This document shows, one piece after another, positions 18,395 through 27,542 of a DNA stretch of 64,000 nucleotides. Below the pieces are notes generated by a model. It was given only the letters and a program-made list of their open reading frames with translations. It did no database searches and was not told the DNA's origin. The stretch is from a bacterium (GTDB lineage: Bacteria > Bacillota > Clostridia > Lachnospirales > Lachnospiraceae): the NCBI GenBank assembly GCA_029012425.1, contig JAQXMB010000168.1, positions 1 through 64,000 of the forward strand, given 5' to 3'. The position numbers were made by a program, and so were the translations under genes. The first letter of the stretch is position 1, and each line of letters begins with the position of its first letter.

Positions 18395-18431
18395 AAGGTC
18401 TGATGCCATTGCGGTATCAGATCTTTTTTTT
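18395..18431 (+). terminator. Intrinsic terminator of the importer operon
   Basis: AAGGTCTGATGCC (18395-18407) pairs with GGTATCAGATCTT (18413-18425) with G-U pairs, followed by a T8 run. Confidence 0.85.
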
Positions 18432-18493
18432 CGCAACGATGACCAAAAAACAATGAAATAATTGACGATTTTAAGTGTTTTGTACAAGAAATA

Positions 18494-18522
18494 TTGTTAT
18501 GCATCCGAGTTTATGTTAATAT
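18494..18522 (+). promoter_or_regulatory. Promoter of the chemoreceptor gene
   Basis: TTGTTA (18494-18499) and TAATAT (18517-18522) with a 17-bp spacer. No sigma-28 type motif was recognised here. Confidence 0.45.
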
Positions 18523-18578
18523 AAAAATATATGCAGTTTTTGTATCTAATGGAAAAAACATGAAGGTAGGAGAGTGCT

Positions 18579-20348
18579 ATGGAGAAGGGAATGCAAAAAA
18601 AGAAATTACAAAAGAATAGGGAGGTTCGTGCAAAAAAGAACGCATCAGGAACGAAGCCTGCAGTTGGTATCAGATTAAAGATCAATTCTTTGATTTTAGG
18701 GATTATTATTGTCTTTTCGGCTTTGCTGATTGGTGTGACGGTGCGAATGCTTTCCTTTACCAACCAGTATAAGGGGCAGCTCGAAAATATCAGTAAGATC
18801 GCATATATTCAGGAGAATGCAGAAAGTATCGGAAAAAAGATTGTTAATTTCTGTAATTACGGCATGAATATTGAAGAAACCGGTTTTACACCTTTGGTTG
18901 AGAATATGGATCAGTATATTGATATCATTGGTAAGAACATTGGGATTGACAGCCACTATGCAATGAACCGTTCGCAGTATGAGATGTTATCCTCTGAAAT
19001 CGATAAGTTCGTGGAGCAGTACAATGCCATTGTGACAAAGTCCGGTGGTACAAGCTTTAGTGCGAAAGCGACAGAGGAGGCAAATGCACTTGGAAGTCAG
19101 TATATATACATAAGTGATGCCTGCTCGAAATTGATGAGCAGCGAAATTACACGAAGTGAGGATTTAGCAGCGTCAATTGAAGCGCAAAAGCAGGTGGTTC
19201 TTGCGATTATTATCATATTAATACTTGTTGTTATTGTTTCGACAACAATCATCGGAATGCTTGTTGCGCGAAGTATCACCAAGCCGCTTGTCAAGGTCAA
19301 TGAGCGCATTACAATTATGGCGGATGGTGATTTGTCAGTTCCGCAGTTGAAGGTTAAGGGCAGAGATGAAATCGGACAGCTTTCTCTTGCATTTAATAAA
19401 ATGAAGGAAGGGGTATCCGGAACGCTTCGTCAGGTTCTTGACAACACCTCGTTACTGAAGGAATCTCTCTATACGATGGTACAGAGTATGGAGGAGAATA
19501 CACAGGGAAGCAGCAGAATTGCAGAATCTGTAACCCAGATGCATTTCAAGCTTGAAAGTCAGAAAGAAGAAGTAAATCATATTGTTTCGGAAATTGAGCG
19601 CATGGAGAAGATCTCCAATAAGGTTGTAGTCGGAACGGAAAAGATTCGCGATAATTCAAAAGAGACGATTCGTTCGGCGGAGGATGGCGTGTATCAGCTG
19701 GATGCGTATGTGGCACAGATGCAGGAGATCAATGATTCCATTCAAAATGTTTCGGAGTTGTTTGTAAAATTTGGAGAGACTGCCCGGGATATGACCGCGG
19801 CACTTTCAACGATCACGGATATTGCCGCACAGACGAATCTGTTGTCTTTGAACGCTTCGATTGAAGCTGCAAGAGCAGGAGAGGCCGGAAGAGGATTTGC
19901 AGTTGTTGCGGATGAGATTCGTAAACTGGCAGATGATTCTTCACAGGCGGCTCAGCAGATTGGCAGCATGATTGAGCAGATTCAGTCGCAGTCTGAGATT
20001 ATGAACAAGAAGTTAGATGAAAGCATGGAGCTGCTTGCAAAGGGTAACGAAATGACCAGGGACACCCAGAACAGCTTCTCGACGATTCATCACGGAACAG
20101 AGGAAGTTGATGCAAATATCCGCGAGATTCTTGCCGGCCTGGAAGGCTTGACCGCAATGATCAACGAGACGGTTGACAGTGTTCTTTCCATCCAGAAGAT
20201 GGCAGATGAGAGTGTAACGGAAATGAACGAGATTAATGCGGTTGTCGCACAGGAGAGTGCAAATCTTGCTTCCGTAACGGATACATCGACCCAGCTTATG
20301 GGTATGACTGACGAATTGGAGAACAGAATAAATAACTTTAAACTGTAG
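18579..20348 (+). CDS. Methyl-accepting chemotaxis protein
   Basis: Transmembrane chemoreceptor of 589 residues. A basic N-terminus leads to a transmembrane helix at about 37-58, an extracellular four-helix-like sensor of about 145 residues, a second membrane helix at about 205-228, a HAMP domain, and the cytoplasmic signalling hairpin with the invariant tip [20 protein letters not shown] (about 420-439). It should control a CheA/CheW complex not present in this window. It stands alone between two terminators, immediately after the arabinose-type importer, so a sugar-related ligand is possible but only an inference. Confidence 0.95.
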   Translation: MEKGMQKKKLQKNREVRAKKNASGTKPAVGIRLKINSLILGIIIVFSALLIGVTVRMLSFTNQYKGQLENISKIAYIQENAESIGKKIVNFCNYGMNIEETGFTPLVENMDQYIDIIGKNIGIDSHYAMNRSQYEMLSSEIDKFVEQYNAIVTKSGGTSFSAKATEEANALGSQYIYISDACSKLMSSEITRSEDLAASIEAQKQVVLAIIIILILVVIVSTTIIGMLVARSITKPLVKVNERITIMADGDLSVPQLKVKGRDEIGQLSLAFNKMKEGVSGTLRQVLDNTSLLKESLYTMVQSMEENTQGSSRIAESVTQMHFKLESQKEEVNHIVSEIERMEKISNKVVVGTEKIRDNSKETIRSAEDGVYQLDAYVAQMQEINDSIQNVSELFVKFGETARDMTAALSTITDIAAQTNLLSLNASIEAARAGEAGRGFAVVADEIRKLADDSSQAAQQIGSMIEQIQSQSEIMNKKLDESMELLAKGNEMTRDTQNSFSTIHHGTEEVDANIREILAGLEGLTAMINETVDSVLSIQKMADESVTEMNEINAVVAQESANLASVTDTSTQLMGMTDELENRINNFKL

Positions 20349-20372
20349 GAAATGATATTGCGAAAAAAAAGG

Positions 20373-20410
20373 AAAAGCATTAATATATTTAGGTATGTTA
20401 ATGCTTTTTA
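20373..20410 (+). terminator. Intrinsic terminator after the chemoreceptor gene
   Basis: AAAAGCATTAA (20373-20383) pairs with TTAATGCTTTT (20398-20408); the T run of the right arm completes it. Confidence 0.75.
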
Positions 20411-20439
20411 TTATGAAAATTAACGAGAGGAGGTAGAAC

Positions 20440-20964
20440 ATGAAAACACTGAAGGATTATGTCAGAACAATTCCTGACTTTCCCGAACCCGGTATCATGT
20501 TTCGAGATGTAACAAGCATTCTTGAGGATGCAGATGGTTTCAAGCTTGCGATTGATTCACTGTTAAAGCTGCTTGAAACTGTTGATTGTGATGTGATTGC
20601 AGGCGCAGAATCACGCGGGTTTATCTTTGGCGCACCGCTTGCATATGCACTTGGAAAGCCGTTCGTATTGATTCGAAAAAAAGGAAAGCTTCCCTGTAAA
20701 ACCGTGTCTATGGAATATGAATTAGAGTACGGAAGTGCAGAAATTGAGATGCATGAGGATTCCATTAAACCCGGACAGAGAGTCGTATTAGTTGATGACT
20801 TAATTGCAACAGGCGGTACCATTGAGGCAAGTGCCAAGCTGGTAGAGAAGCTTGGCGGTGAAGTGGTTAAGATTATTTTCTTAATGGAGCTTGCCGGCTT
20901 AAATGGTAAAGAACGCTTAAAGCAATACGATGTGGAAGCTGTAATTACCTATGAGGGAAAATAA
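20440..20964 (+). CDS. apt: Adenine phosphoribosyltransferase
   Basis: Purine-salvage enzyme of 174 residues that makes AMP and pyrophosphate from adenine and PRPP in the cytosol. The type I PRTase fold is shown by the N-terminal IPDFPEPGIMFRDVT, the substrate loop GAESRGFIFGAPLAY and the PRPP-binding VVLVDDLIATGGT (about 114-126). GAGAGGAGG precedes the ATG. It is followed at 21 bp by a purine permease, so uptake and salvage are coupled. No purine riboswitch is visible in the short upstream region. Confidence 0.96.
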   Translation: MKTLKDYVRTIPDFPEPGIMFRDVTSILEDADGFKLAIDSLLKLLETVDCDVIAGAESRGFIFGAPLAYALGKPFVLIRKKGKLPCKTVSMEYELEYGSAEIEMHEDSIKPGQRVVLVDDLIATGGTIEASAKLVEKLGGEVVKIIFLMELAGLNGKERLKQYDVEAVITYEGK

Positions 20965-20985
20965 GAAAGAGAGGAATGTTAGAAA

Positions 20986-22344
20986 ATGTTAGAAAAAATG
21001 TTCAAACTGAAGGCAAATCATACGGATGTCCGTACAGAAGTGATTGCCGGACTTACCACCTTCATGACAATGGCGTATATTCTTGCGGTTAACCCGAATA
21101 TGCTTGCGGCTACCGGAATGGATGCAACTGCGGTATTGATCGCGACCTGTCTGGCGTCATGTGTTGGTACATTGTGTATGGCATTCATGGCAAATTATCC
21201 GTTTGCACTTGCTCCCGGAATGGGACTGAACGCATATTTTGCATATACGGTATGTATCGGTATGGGATACGATTGGAGAGTTGCTTTGGCAGCAGTAGCT
21301 GTTGAAGGTATTATCTTCGTAGTTCTTTCGCTTACCAATGTTCGAGAGGCTATTTTCAATGCAATTCCCAAGACCTTAAAGAAGGGTGTCAGTGCCGGAA
21401 TCGGTCTTTTTATCGCATTCATCGGTCTTCAGGGTGCACATCTTGTTGTAAATAATGATTCAACACTTGTATCATATGTAAACTTTAAGGCAAACTTCAA
21501 TACCGAGGGAATCTGCGCAATTCTTGCATTGGTTGGATTGTTTATTACCGTAATCCTTTACGCAAAGAATGTGAAGGGGGCAATTTTGATCGGTATCGTT
21601 GCAACATGGGTACTTGGTATGATCTGTCAGGCAACCGGTCTTTATCAGGTAAACTTTGATACCGGATTTTACTCTTTGTATCCTTCCTTTGCAATTACAG
21701 ATTTCTCTGCGTTCGGTCAGACTTTTGGTCAGCTGTTTAAGGCGGATTTCTCAAATGTTGGAATTGCAAACTTTATCGTTGTTGTGCTTGCCTTCCTGTT
21801 TGTAGATATGTTTGATACGATTGGAACATTGGTTGGTGTAGCAACCAAGGCGAAGATGCTTGACAAGGATGATAAGCTTCCCCGTATTAAGAACGCGCTG
21901 TTAGCTGACGCGATTGCAACATTTGTAGGTGCAGTATTCGGAACCTCAACAACAACGACATATGTTGAGAGCTCTGCCGGTGTTGGTGCGGGCGCAAGAA
22001 CCGGTCTCAGCTCCGTTGTAACCGGTCTCATGTTCCTACTTGCAATCTTCTTTGCGCCTGTATTTACCGCAATTCCCGGATTTGCAACAGCTCCCGCATT
22101 GATTTTCGTTGGATTCCTTATGGTAACGACAGTTCTTGAGGTTGATTTCAGCGATCTCACCGAGAGTGTTCCCGCATATCTTTGCTTACTTGCTATGCCT
22201 TTGATGTACAGCATTTCTGAAGGTATCGCAGTTGGCGTAATCTCATATGTTGTAATCAATCTTTGCGCAGGAAAGGCAAAGAAAATCACTCCTCTGATGT
22301 ATGTGCTCGCAATCCTGTTTGTATGCAAATATATCTTCCTGTAA
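20986..22344 (+). CDS. NCS2-family purine permease (guanine/hypoxanthine, AzgA type)
   Basis: Integral membrane protein of 452 residues with about 12-14 hydrophobic segments, belonging to the AzgA branch (PbuG/PbuO/AdeP-like). Typical motifs are TEVIAGLTTFMTMAYILAVN (about 17-36), FALAPGMGLNAYFAY near residue 73, DMFDTIGTLVGVATKA and GTSTTTTYVESSAGVGAGAR. It imports hypoxanthine, guanine or adenine with protons; pairing with apt suggests adenine is a substrate. GAGAGGA precedes the ATG at 20986; an in-frame ATG four codons later is possible. Confidence 0.94.
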   Translation: MLEKMFKLKANHTDVRTEVIAGLTTFMTMAYILAVNPNMLAATGMDATAVLIATCLASCVGTLCMAFMANYPFALAPGMGLNAYFAYTVCIGMGYDWRVALAAVAVEGIIFVVLSLTNVREAIFNAIPKTLKKGVSAGIGLFIAFIGLQGAHLVVNNDSTLVSYVNFKANFNTEGICAILALVGLFITVILYAKNVKGAILIGIVATWVLGMICQATGLYQVNFDTGFYSLYPSFAITDFSAFGQTFGQLFKADFSNVGIANFIVVVLAFLFVDMFDTIGTLVGVATKAKMLDKDDKLPRIKNALLADAIATFVGAVFGTSTTTTYVESSAGVGAGARTGLSSVVTGLMFLLAIFFAPVFTAIPGFATAPALIFVGFLMVTTVLEVDFSDLTESVPAYLCLLAMPLMYSISEGIAVGVISYVVINLCAGKAKKITPLMYVLAILFVCKYIFL

Positions 22345-22369
22345 GAGATTAGAATAATTCCATATTTTC

Positions 22370-22400
22370 TTGCAACTTAAGTACCCATCTTTGCAACTTA
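22370..22400. promoter_or_regulatory. Direct repeat of LytTR-binding type
   Basis: TTGCAACTTA occurs at 22370-22379 and 22391-22400, a 21-bp period. LytTR-domain regulators bind pairs of roughly 9-bp direct repeats separated by 12-13 bp, which fits both this spacing and the LytTR gene that follows at 22464. The second copy lies in the loop of the adjacent hairpin. Autoregulation is the likely role (inference). Confidence 0.6.
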
Positions 22401-22420
22401 GCGGATGGGTACTTTTCTTT
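22379..22420 (+). terminator. Intrinsic terminator after the purine permease
   Basis: AAGTACCCATC (22379-22389) pairs with GATGGGTACTT (22404-22414), followed by TTTCTTTT. It overlaps the direct repeat described for the LytTR regulator. Confidence 0.75.
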
Positions 22421-22463
22421 TGGCAAAAATGCATCTAGAATGTAAAAAAAGGGGTGGAAAATC

Positions 22464-22901
22464 ATGAAGATACGCATTGAAAAGATAGAGAAAGAACAGC
22501 CGGAAGAAGTGGTTCTTCGTGTTCATGAGGTGAATGCCGATGTGCTTGCGATTGCCAATCAATTCGAGAAGGTGGGACATGGGCTTGTCGGTTACAAGAA
22601 CAATATGGTACATCCGTTGTTGTTTTCCGAAGTCTACTATTTTGAAGTAGTTGAAGGAAAAAGCTTTTTGTACTGCAACTCAGAGGTGTATGAGACCCCG
22701 CTTCGACTCTATGAGTTTCAGAAAATGACGCTTGGAAATATGTTTTTTCGAGCTTCGAAATCAATGGTAGTCAATGCGGATAAAATCGACCATATCGTTC
22801 CGTCTATGTACGGCAGATTTGAGGCAGTGCTCATCAATGGAGAGCGTGTCGTGGTAAACCGGAATTATGTGGATGATATGAAACGCATTTTTGGAATGTA
22901 G
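22464..22901 (+). CDS. LytTR DNA-binding-domain regulator
   Basis: One-component-like regulator of 145 residues. The LytTR domain fills the C-terminal two thirds: SEVYYFEVVEGKSFLYC (about 55-71), YETPLRLYEFQKM, FFRASKSMVVNADKIDHI and NGERVVVNRNYVDDMKRIFG at the end. There is no receiver domain. It is followed directly by a DUF3021 membrane protein, the standard pair in Firmicutes, in which the membrane protein is thought to restrain the regulator. A 21-bp-period direct repeat lies 64 bp upstream. The ATG has an AAGGGGTGG site. Confidence 0.92.
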   Translation: MKIRIEKIEKEQPEEVVLRVHEVNADVLAIANQFEKVGHGLVGYKNNMVHPLLFSEVYYFEVVEGKSFLYCNSEVYETPLRLYEFQKMTLGNMFFRASKSMVVNADKIDHIVPSMYGRFEAVLINGERVVVNRNYVDDMKRIFGM

Positions 22902-22913
22902 GAGGCTTGAATC

Positions 22914-23360
22914 ATGGGAAAGGAAATAAAAAATATCTGGCGAAGATTTATTCAGCTGTACGGTTACGGCATGCTTGCAATGATACTGCTGGACAAAATT
23001 CTATATGGAGGAAACCACATTGATATCAGCACGGGAGCCATCATTTTTATTCCGCTTGCGTTCTATTCTGCGCTTACAAGTCTGATCTTTTATTCTAAAG
23101 GGGATTTGAGCAAGAAGGACTGGTGGTGTCGACAGAGTATCTGCATGGTACTCAATGAAGTCGGCGCATTGCTTGGAACATATCTTGCGGGGCTTTGGCG
23201 TGACCTGTTCGGAGGCTTGGTCGTAGCAGTCTGTGTATTAGTGATTGCGGCACTTATGCATGTTATTGAGTATCGCACGGACATTGCAACCGCAAAGCAG
23301 CTGAATGAGACAATAAGAAAAAGACGCATGGAGGCTTCAAATGAGAATTATTCAAACTAA
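22914..23360 (+). CDS. DUF3021-family membrane protein
   Basis: 148 residues with four predicted transmembrane helices (about 16-34, 41-62, 79-98, 103-122), followed by a basic tail. Gene order with an upstream LytTR regulator and size identify the DUF3021 family, whose members act as membrane-bound antagonists of their LytTR partner. A GGAGG site lies just before the ATG, and the 3' end overlaps the next gene by 20 bp. The signal sensed is unknown. Confidence 0.85.
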   Translation: MGKEIKNIWRRFIQLYGYGMLAMILLDKILYGGNHIDISTGAIIFIPLAFYSALTSLIFYSKGDLSKKDWWCRQSICMVLNEVGALLGTYLAGLWRDLFGGLVVAVCVLVIAALMHVIEYRTDIATAKQLNETIRKRRMEASNENYSN

Positions 23361-24126
23361 ACTGGGCAGTTCAAACGGCGGATATCTCACCAGCTATCAG
23401 GCGGATGACTATCGATGCGATGGCGCATCGCAAAGACATCCGGCAGTGATTATCTGTCCGGGCGGAGGCTGGTTTACGCTCTCAGAACGGGAAGGCGAAC
23501 CGGTTGCAATGGAATTTTTACAAAGAGGATTTCAGCCGAATGTGTTGCACTACTCATTGGAGATTGAACAGGCGCTTTCCGATATGGATGAGGCCGTTGA
23601 TTATCTCAAAAATCACAGTGAAACGCTTGGCATTGATCCGGAACAGGTGATTCTTCTTGGATTCTCAGCCGGCGGGCAGTTGGCAGCACTTTATGGAAAC
23701 AGATACCTGACCGGAATAAAGGCAGTTGTGCTCTGTTATTCGCTATGCGATATAAAAACTGTTTTAAATTATGTAGAAGGCGATGAGATTACAGGACAAA
23801 ATAAAAATATACTAAAAACCGTTGTTACGGTTGTTGATGAGACAACAGATCCGATTCGGTATGTCAATGAAAATACCCCCCCGACATTTCTTTGGCATAC
23901 CGCTGACGATGAATTGCTGCCTGTCAGAAATACCATGAAATATGCAATTCGCTTATCGGAACAAAACATCCCGTTTGAGCTGCATATTTATGAGCATGGG
24001 GTACATGGAATCTCACTTGGGAAACCATCCACGGCAGCAAAAGAATCGGAAATAAATTCACATTGTGCACAGTGGTTTGAGGCGATGATGCATTGGTTTA
24101 CGGAAAGGAAGATTGTCCATGAATAA
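23341..24126 (+). CDS. Alpha/beta-hydrolase, esterase of the acetyl/xylan-esterase type
   Basis: 261 residues, no signal peptide, so cytoplasmic. It has the oxyanion-hole region ICPGGGW (about 38-44), the nucleophile elbow GFSAGG with the catalytic Ser near residue 107, an Asp in HTADDELLPV and a catalytic His in YEHGVHGIS. This pattern matches BD-FAE/acetyl-esterase-like enzymes that remove acetyl groups from imported sugars. It overlaps the DUF3021 gene by 20 bp and the next permease gene by 8 bp, so it is part of a tightly coupled operon with a sugar transporter. The real acyl substrate is not known. Confidence 0.85.
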   Translation: MRIIQTKLGSSNGGYLTSYQADDYRCDGASQRHPAVIICPGGGWFTLSEREGEPVAMEFLQRGFQPNVLHYSLEIEQALSDMDEAVDYLKNHSETLGIDPEQVILLGFSAGGQLAALYGNRYLTGIKAVVLCYSLCDIKTVLNYVEGDEITGQNKNILKTVVTVVDETTDPIRYVNENTPPTFLWHTADDELLPVRNTMKYAIRLSEQNIPFELHIYEHGVHGISLGKPSTAAKESEINSHCAQWFEAMMHWFTERKIVHE

Positions 24127-25033
24127 GAAAAAGAGAAAAGGAATCGGAACACATTACGCAAAATGGGGATATATCTGTATCTTGCCATTTATTATCGGAT
24201 ATCTGCTTTTTTCGCTTGGCCCTCTTATCATGACAATCGGAAACAGCTTTTTCATCAACTATCGCGATGGATTGACGCAGATCGGGCCGATCTTTAACGG
24301 ACTTGGAAACTATGTGAAGCTTCTTAAAAACGCGGATATCTGGAAGTATCTGCTCAACACAATTATTTTGTGGCTAATGGGATTTGTTCCGCAGATTACG
24401 CTTTCACTTCTGCTTGCAAACTGGTTCGCCGATCCGCAGATGAGATTGAAGGGAAGTGGCTTTTTTAAGACGGTTATCTATATGCCGAATCTGATTATGG
24501 CATCAGCATTTGCGGCATTATTTTTTGGCCTTTTTGCTGCATGGGGACCGATCAATGGACTGCTGATGCAGCTTCATCTGACACAGGAACCATTTCTGTT
24601 TTTCTCTCATATATGGTCTACGAGAGGATTGATCGCGTTCTTAAGCTTTTTGATGTGGTTTGGCAATACGACGCTGCTTTTGCTTGCGGGAATCATGAAT
24701 ATCGATGTATCGCTCTATGAGGCTGCTCAGGTCGACGGTGCAAGCTCGGTGAATATCTTTTGGAAGATCACATTACCTATTCTGCGCCCGATACTCATAT
24801 ATGTGGCAATTACATCACTCATCGGTGGTCTTCAGTTGTTTGATGTACCGCAGATTATGACCTCCGGAACCGGAAACCCGTCGCGTTCGTGTACGACAAT
24901 GGTGATGTTTTTGAACAATCATCTCTTCAGTAAAAATTATGGTGTTGCGGGAGCGGTTTCCGTATTGATGTTCCTTGTGACCGGTGCATTCAGTCTGATT
25001 GTATATTTTACAACGAGAAAGGCAAAGGAGTAG
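24119..25033 (+). CDS. Carbohydrate ABC transporter permease (MalF/UgpA type)
   Basis: 304 residues, six predicted transmembrane helices. The EAA loop is clear near the C-terminal half (YEAAQVDGASSVNIFWKITL, about 200-219), followed by PILRPILIYVA. It forms a heterodimer with the next protein, the CUT1 type used for oligosaccharides. The ATG at 24119 follows GGAAAGGAAG and overlaps the esterase stop by 8 bp. Neither a binding protein nor an ATPase is encoded next to it; in Firmicutes the ATPase is often a shared MsmK-like protein, but the missing binding protein is unusual. Confidence 0.92.
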   Translation: MNKKKRKGIGTHYAKWGYICILPFIIGYLLFSLGPLIMTIGNSFFINYRDGLTQIGPIFNGLGNYVKLLKNADIWKYLLNTIILWLMGFVPQITLSLLLANWFADPQMRLKGSGFFKTVIYMPNLIMASAFAALFFGLFAAWGPINGLLMQLHLTQEPFLFFSHIWSTRGLIAFLSFLMWFGNTTLLLLAGIMNIDVSLYEAAQVDGASSVNIFWKITLPILRPILIYVAITSLIGGLQLFDVPQIMTSGTGNPSRSCTTMVMFLNNHLFSKNYGVAGAVSVLMFLVTGAFSLIVYFTTRKAKE

Positions 25034-25036
25034 CGT

Positions 25037-25885
25037 ATGAGAGAAAAACATGGCTTAAATGTAAAAAAGAGAAGAATGATCGCATATGTGCTTCTTATCG
25101 CAATCGCGGTAATCTGTCTGTTCTGGCTGTATATTCTCGTTGTGAATGCAACCCGGACGGATGCAGAGATGAAGCGCGGATTTACAATGATACCGGCCGG
25201 CAATCTTTGGGTAAACTGGAAGAATCTGCTTGAAAGTCCGTTGCCTGTGATTCGGAGTATGTGTAACAGTCTGATTGTATCGACTTTTGCATCGGTGTTC
25301 AGCATCTATTTTGCAGCATTGGCAGCCTATGGATTTCATATGTATGAATTCCGGGGAAAACATGTGCTGATGACATTTGTTCTGATGATTATGATGGTTC
25401 CGACGCAGGTTAATACGCTTGGTTATCTGCAGCTCGTTAACCGCATGAATCTGGCAGATACATTTTTATCATTGATCTTGCCGCGACTTGCGGTCCCGGT
25501 GACCTTCTATTATGTGAAGCAGTATCTGGAAAGCATGTCCTTGCAATCACTTGTGGAGGCGGCAAGAATCGATGGCGCTGGGGAAATGCATATTTTTCAC
25601 AGGATGATCGTCCCGCTGATTCGTCCGGCGCTGGCGGTTCAGATTATTTTTGAGTTTGTTGCAAGCTGGAACAATTATTTTCTTCCGGCGTTGCTTCTCC
25701 ATTCCGATGATAAAAAGACGCTGCCGATTATCATCGGATTGCTTCGGAGTGCGAACTTTGTTGACCAGGATGAGGGACAGATTTATGTTTGCATTGCATT
25801 TGCAATTTTACCGGTGGTAGTGATATATCTGCTGCTTTCAAAAATGATTATTCAAGGCTTAACAGCAGGAGGAGATAAGGGCTGA
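25037..25885 (+). CDS. Carbohydrate ABC transporter permease (MalG/UgpE type)
   Basis: 282 residues, six predicted transmembrane helices. The EAA loop is VEAARIDGAGEMHIFHRMIV (about 173-192) followed by PLIRPALAVQ. Partner of the preceding MalF-type permease. The start is 3 bp after the previous stop, and its own TGA overlaps the next ATG (ATGA), so translation is coupled to the ADP-ribosylglycohydrolase-like gene. Confidence 0.93.
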   Translation: MREKHGLNVKKRRMIAYVLLIAIAVICLFWLYILVVNATRTDAEMKRGFTMIPAGNLWVNWKNLLESPLPVIRSMCNSLIVSTFASVFSIYFAALAAYGFHMYEFRGKHVLMTFVLMIMMVPTQVNTLGYLQLVNRMNLADTFLSLILPRLAVPVTFYYVKQYLESMSLQSLVEAARIDGAGEMHIFHRMIVPLIRPALAVQIIFEFVASWNNYFLPALLLHSDDKKTLPIIIGLLRSANFVDQDEGQIYVCIAFAILPVVVIYLLLSKMIIQGLTAGGDKG

Positions 25886-27444
25886 TGAAACAGATGACTT
25901 TTGCGCAGTACAAGGATAAAGTGCTTGGCTGCTGGTGTGGAAAAAATATCGGAGGTGTGCTTGGAGCACCGTTTGAGTGTTTCAGGCAGATAAATGATGT
26001 AGATTTTTATGTGCAGGATTTGTCGCAGGGACCGCCGCCGAACGACGATTTGGATTTGCAGATTGTATGGCTGGCTGCGGTAGAAAAATACGGAAGAACT
26101 GTGAATGCTGCCATACTTGGAGAGTATTGGCTGTCTTACATTACACCGAATTGGGTAGAATACGGCATGGCAAAGGCGAATCTGCGAGCCGGACTCGTTC
26201 CCCCGTTATCGGGAACGGTTGATAATACATACGGCAACAGCTGTGGTTGCTTTATCCGCTCAGAGATATGGGCGTGTTTGGCACCCGGACATCCGAATCT
26301 GGCAGCGCGCTATGCATACGAGGATGCAATTGTAGACCACACGAATGAGGGAGTGCTCGGAGAAGTATTTTGTGCTGCGATGGAGAGCGCGGCCTTTGTG
26401 GAAAACAATCTTTGGCAGCTGATTGATATCGGGTTGTCATATATTCCGGAAAACAGTGCGATGGCACGCGCGATCAATGAGGCATGCGACTGCTATCGCG
26501 AGGGCGTGAGTGTTCGGGAAGCCAGAGAGCGCATCCATAACAGTGCGCCGGGCACATTCGGAATTCAGGGAATCAAGCTGTGCGAGATTAAGGAAAAGGA
26601 CAATGAGAACATGGCTCTCGGTGAGCCTGGATTCGATGCACCTGAGAATGTCGCCTATATGATTGCGGGGCTGCTCTACGGAGAGGGAGATTTCGGAAAG
26701 AGCCTGACAATCGCGAATTCATTTGGCGAGGACACGGACTGTATCTGCGCCACGCTCGGTGCGCTGTTCGGCATAATACATGGAGAAAAAGCTCTGCCGG
26801 AGAAGTGGAAGGCCCCGCTCGACGATAAAATCGCAACGCTTTGTATCAACAAGACGAGTAACGGAATCTGGGTGCCTGAGACAGCAACAGAATTAACAGA
26901 ACGCGTGATACGCACAATGCCGTCTTTCCTTGGGCAGGAACTGTGTGATATTTTTGCCGAGGGAGGTATGACGGTACTGGTGCAGGAAGGAGAAGCGCTT
27001 TACTGCGAAGACCCGAATGCATATATGTACCGCATGAATTCATTTGTGAAGAATGGGTATCTGACAGTCCGTGAGTTGAGTGAACTATCTCCGTATGTGG
27101 TGCGATATGATTTTCCGGCAATGCGTGTGTGTGTTGATTACGGGAAATCGGTACACTTCAAAAAGGGTGAAGCGCGAACCGTTAAGGTTACAGTGAGCAA
27201 CGCATTTTATCTGAATGAGATGCACTGGGTACAGATTCGGGCATATGCGCCGGACGGAGTGTCATTTGAGACCGGAAGCAGTGCGCTCCTTCCGTTAAAC
27301 AACTTAAGCGGTGTGTCGGTAGAAAAAGAATTTGTCATCCACACAGATGAATATGAAGAAGCACGACTAGAGATCGTGATTGACTGTAGTTTGACCGGGC
27401 GACATTCGAGTGGGCTTGTGAAAGTGGTTCTCTATAGAGAATAG
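25885..27444 (+). CDS. ADP-ribosylglycohydrolase-family protein
   Basis: 519 residues. The N-terminal two thirds (about 1-345) follow the ADP_ribosyl_GH fold: LGCWCGKNIGGVLGAPFE, PPPNDDLDLQIVWL in place of the usual DDT metal motif, DHTNEGVLGE and FGEDTDCICATLGALFG, the second metal motif with Glu in place of the first Asp or Gly. About 170 C-terminal residues form a predicted beta-rich domain I cannot name. Family members hydrolyse N- or O-glycosidic bonds of ADP-ribose, but close relatives next to sugar permeases may act on other ribosides or glycosides. It has no signal peptide. It is translationally coupled to two ABC permeases. Confidence 0.82.
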   Translation: MKQMTFAQYKDKVLGCWCGKNIGGVLGAPFECFRQINDVDFYVQDLSQGPPPNDDLDLQIVWLAAVEKYGRTVNAAILGEYWLSYITPNWVEYGMAKANLRAGLVPPLSGTVDNTYGNSCGCFIRSEIWACLAPGHPNLAARYAYEDAIVDHTNEGVLGEVFCAAMESAAFVENNLWQLIDIGLSYIPENSAMARAINEACDCYREGVSVREARERIHNSAPGTFGIQGIKLCEIKEKDNENMALGEPGFDAPENVAYMIAGLLYGEGDFGKSLTIANSFGEDTDCICATLGALFGIIHGEKALPEKWKAPLDDKIATLCINKTSNGIWVPETATELTERVIRTMPSFLGQELCDIFAEGGMTVLVQEGEALYCEDPNAYMYRMNSFVKNGYLTVRELSELSPYVVRYDFPAMRVCVDYGKSVHFKKGEARTVKVTVSNAFYLNEMHWVQIRAYAPDGVSFETGSSALLPLNNLSGVSVEKEFVIHTDEYEEARLEIVIDCSLTGRHSSGLVKVVLYRE

Positions 27445-27542
27445 ACAGGAAATTCAACGATTCAAAGAGCGATTCTTCATTTCGGAGATTGCTTCTCCTG
27501 CCCTGTAATCATATGATTTTGGTGAAGACAGGAGGGAATATT

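Noticed and set aside
20349-20439. Purine riboswitch upstream of apt
   Set aside because: The 91-bp gap is mostly the terminator hairpin, with no purine-aptamer core sequences.
24119-25885. Possible hidden binding-protein gene for the MalF/MalG-type permeases
   Set aside because: All frames from 22.4 to 28.5 kb were considered and none encodes a signal peptide plus binding-protein domain; the component must be elsewhere or absent.
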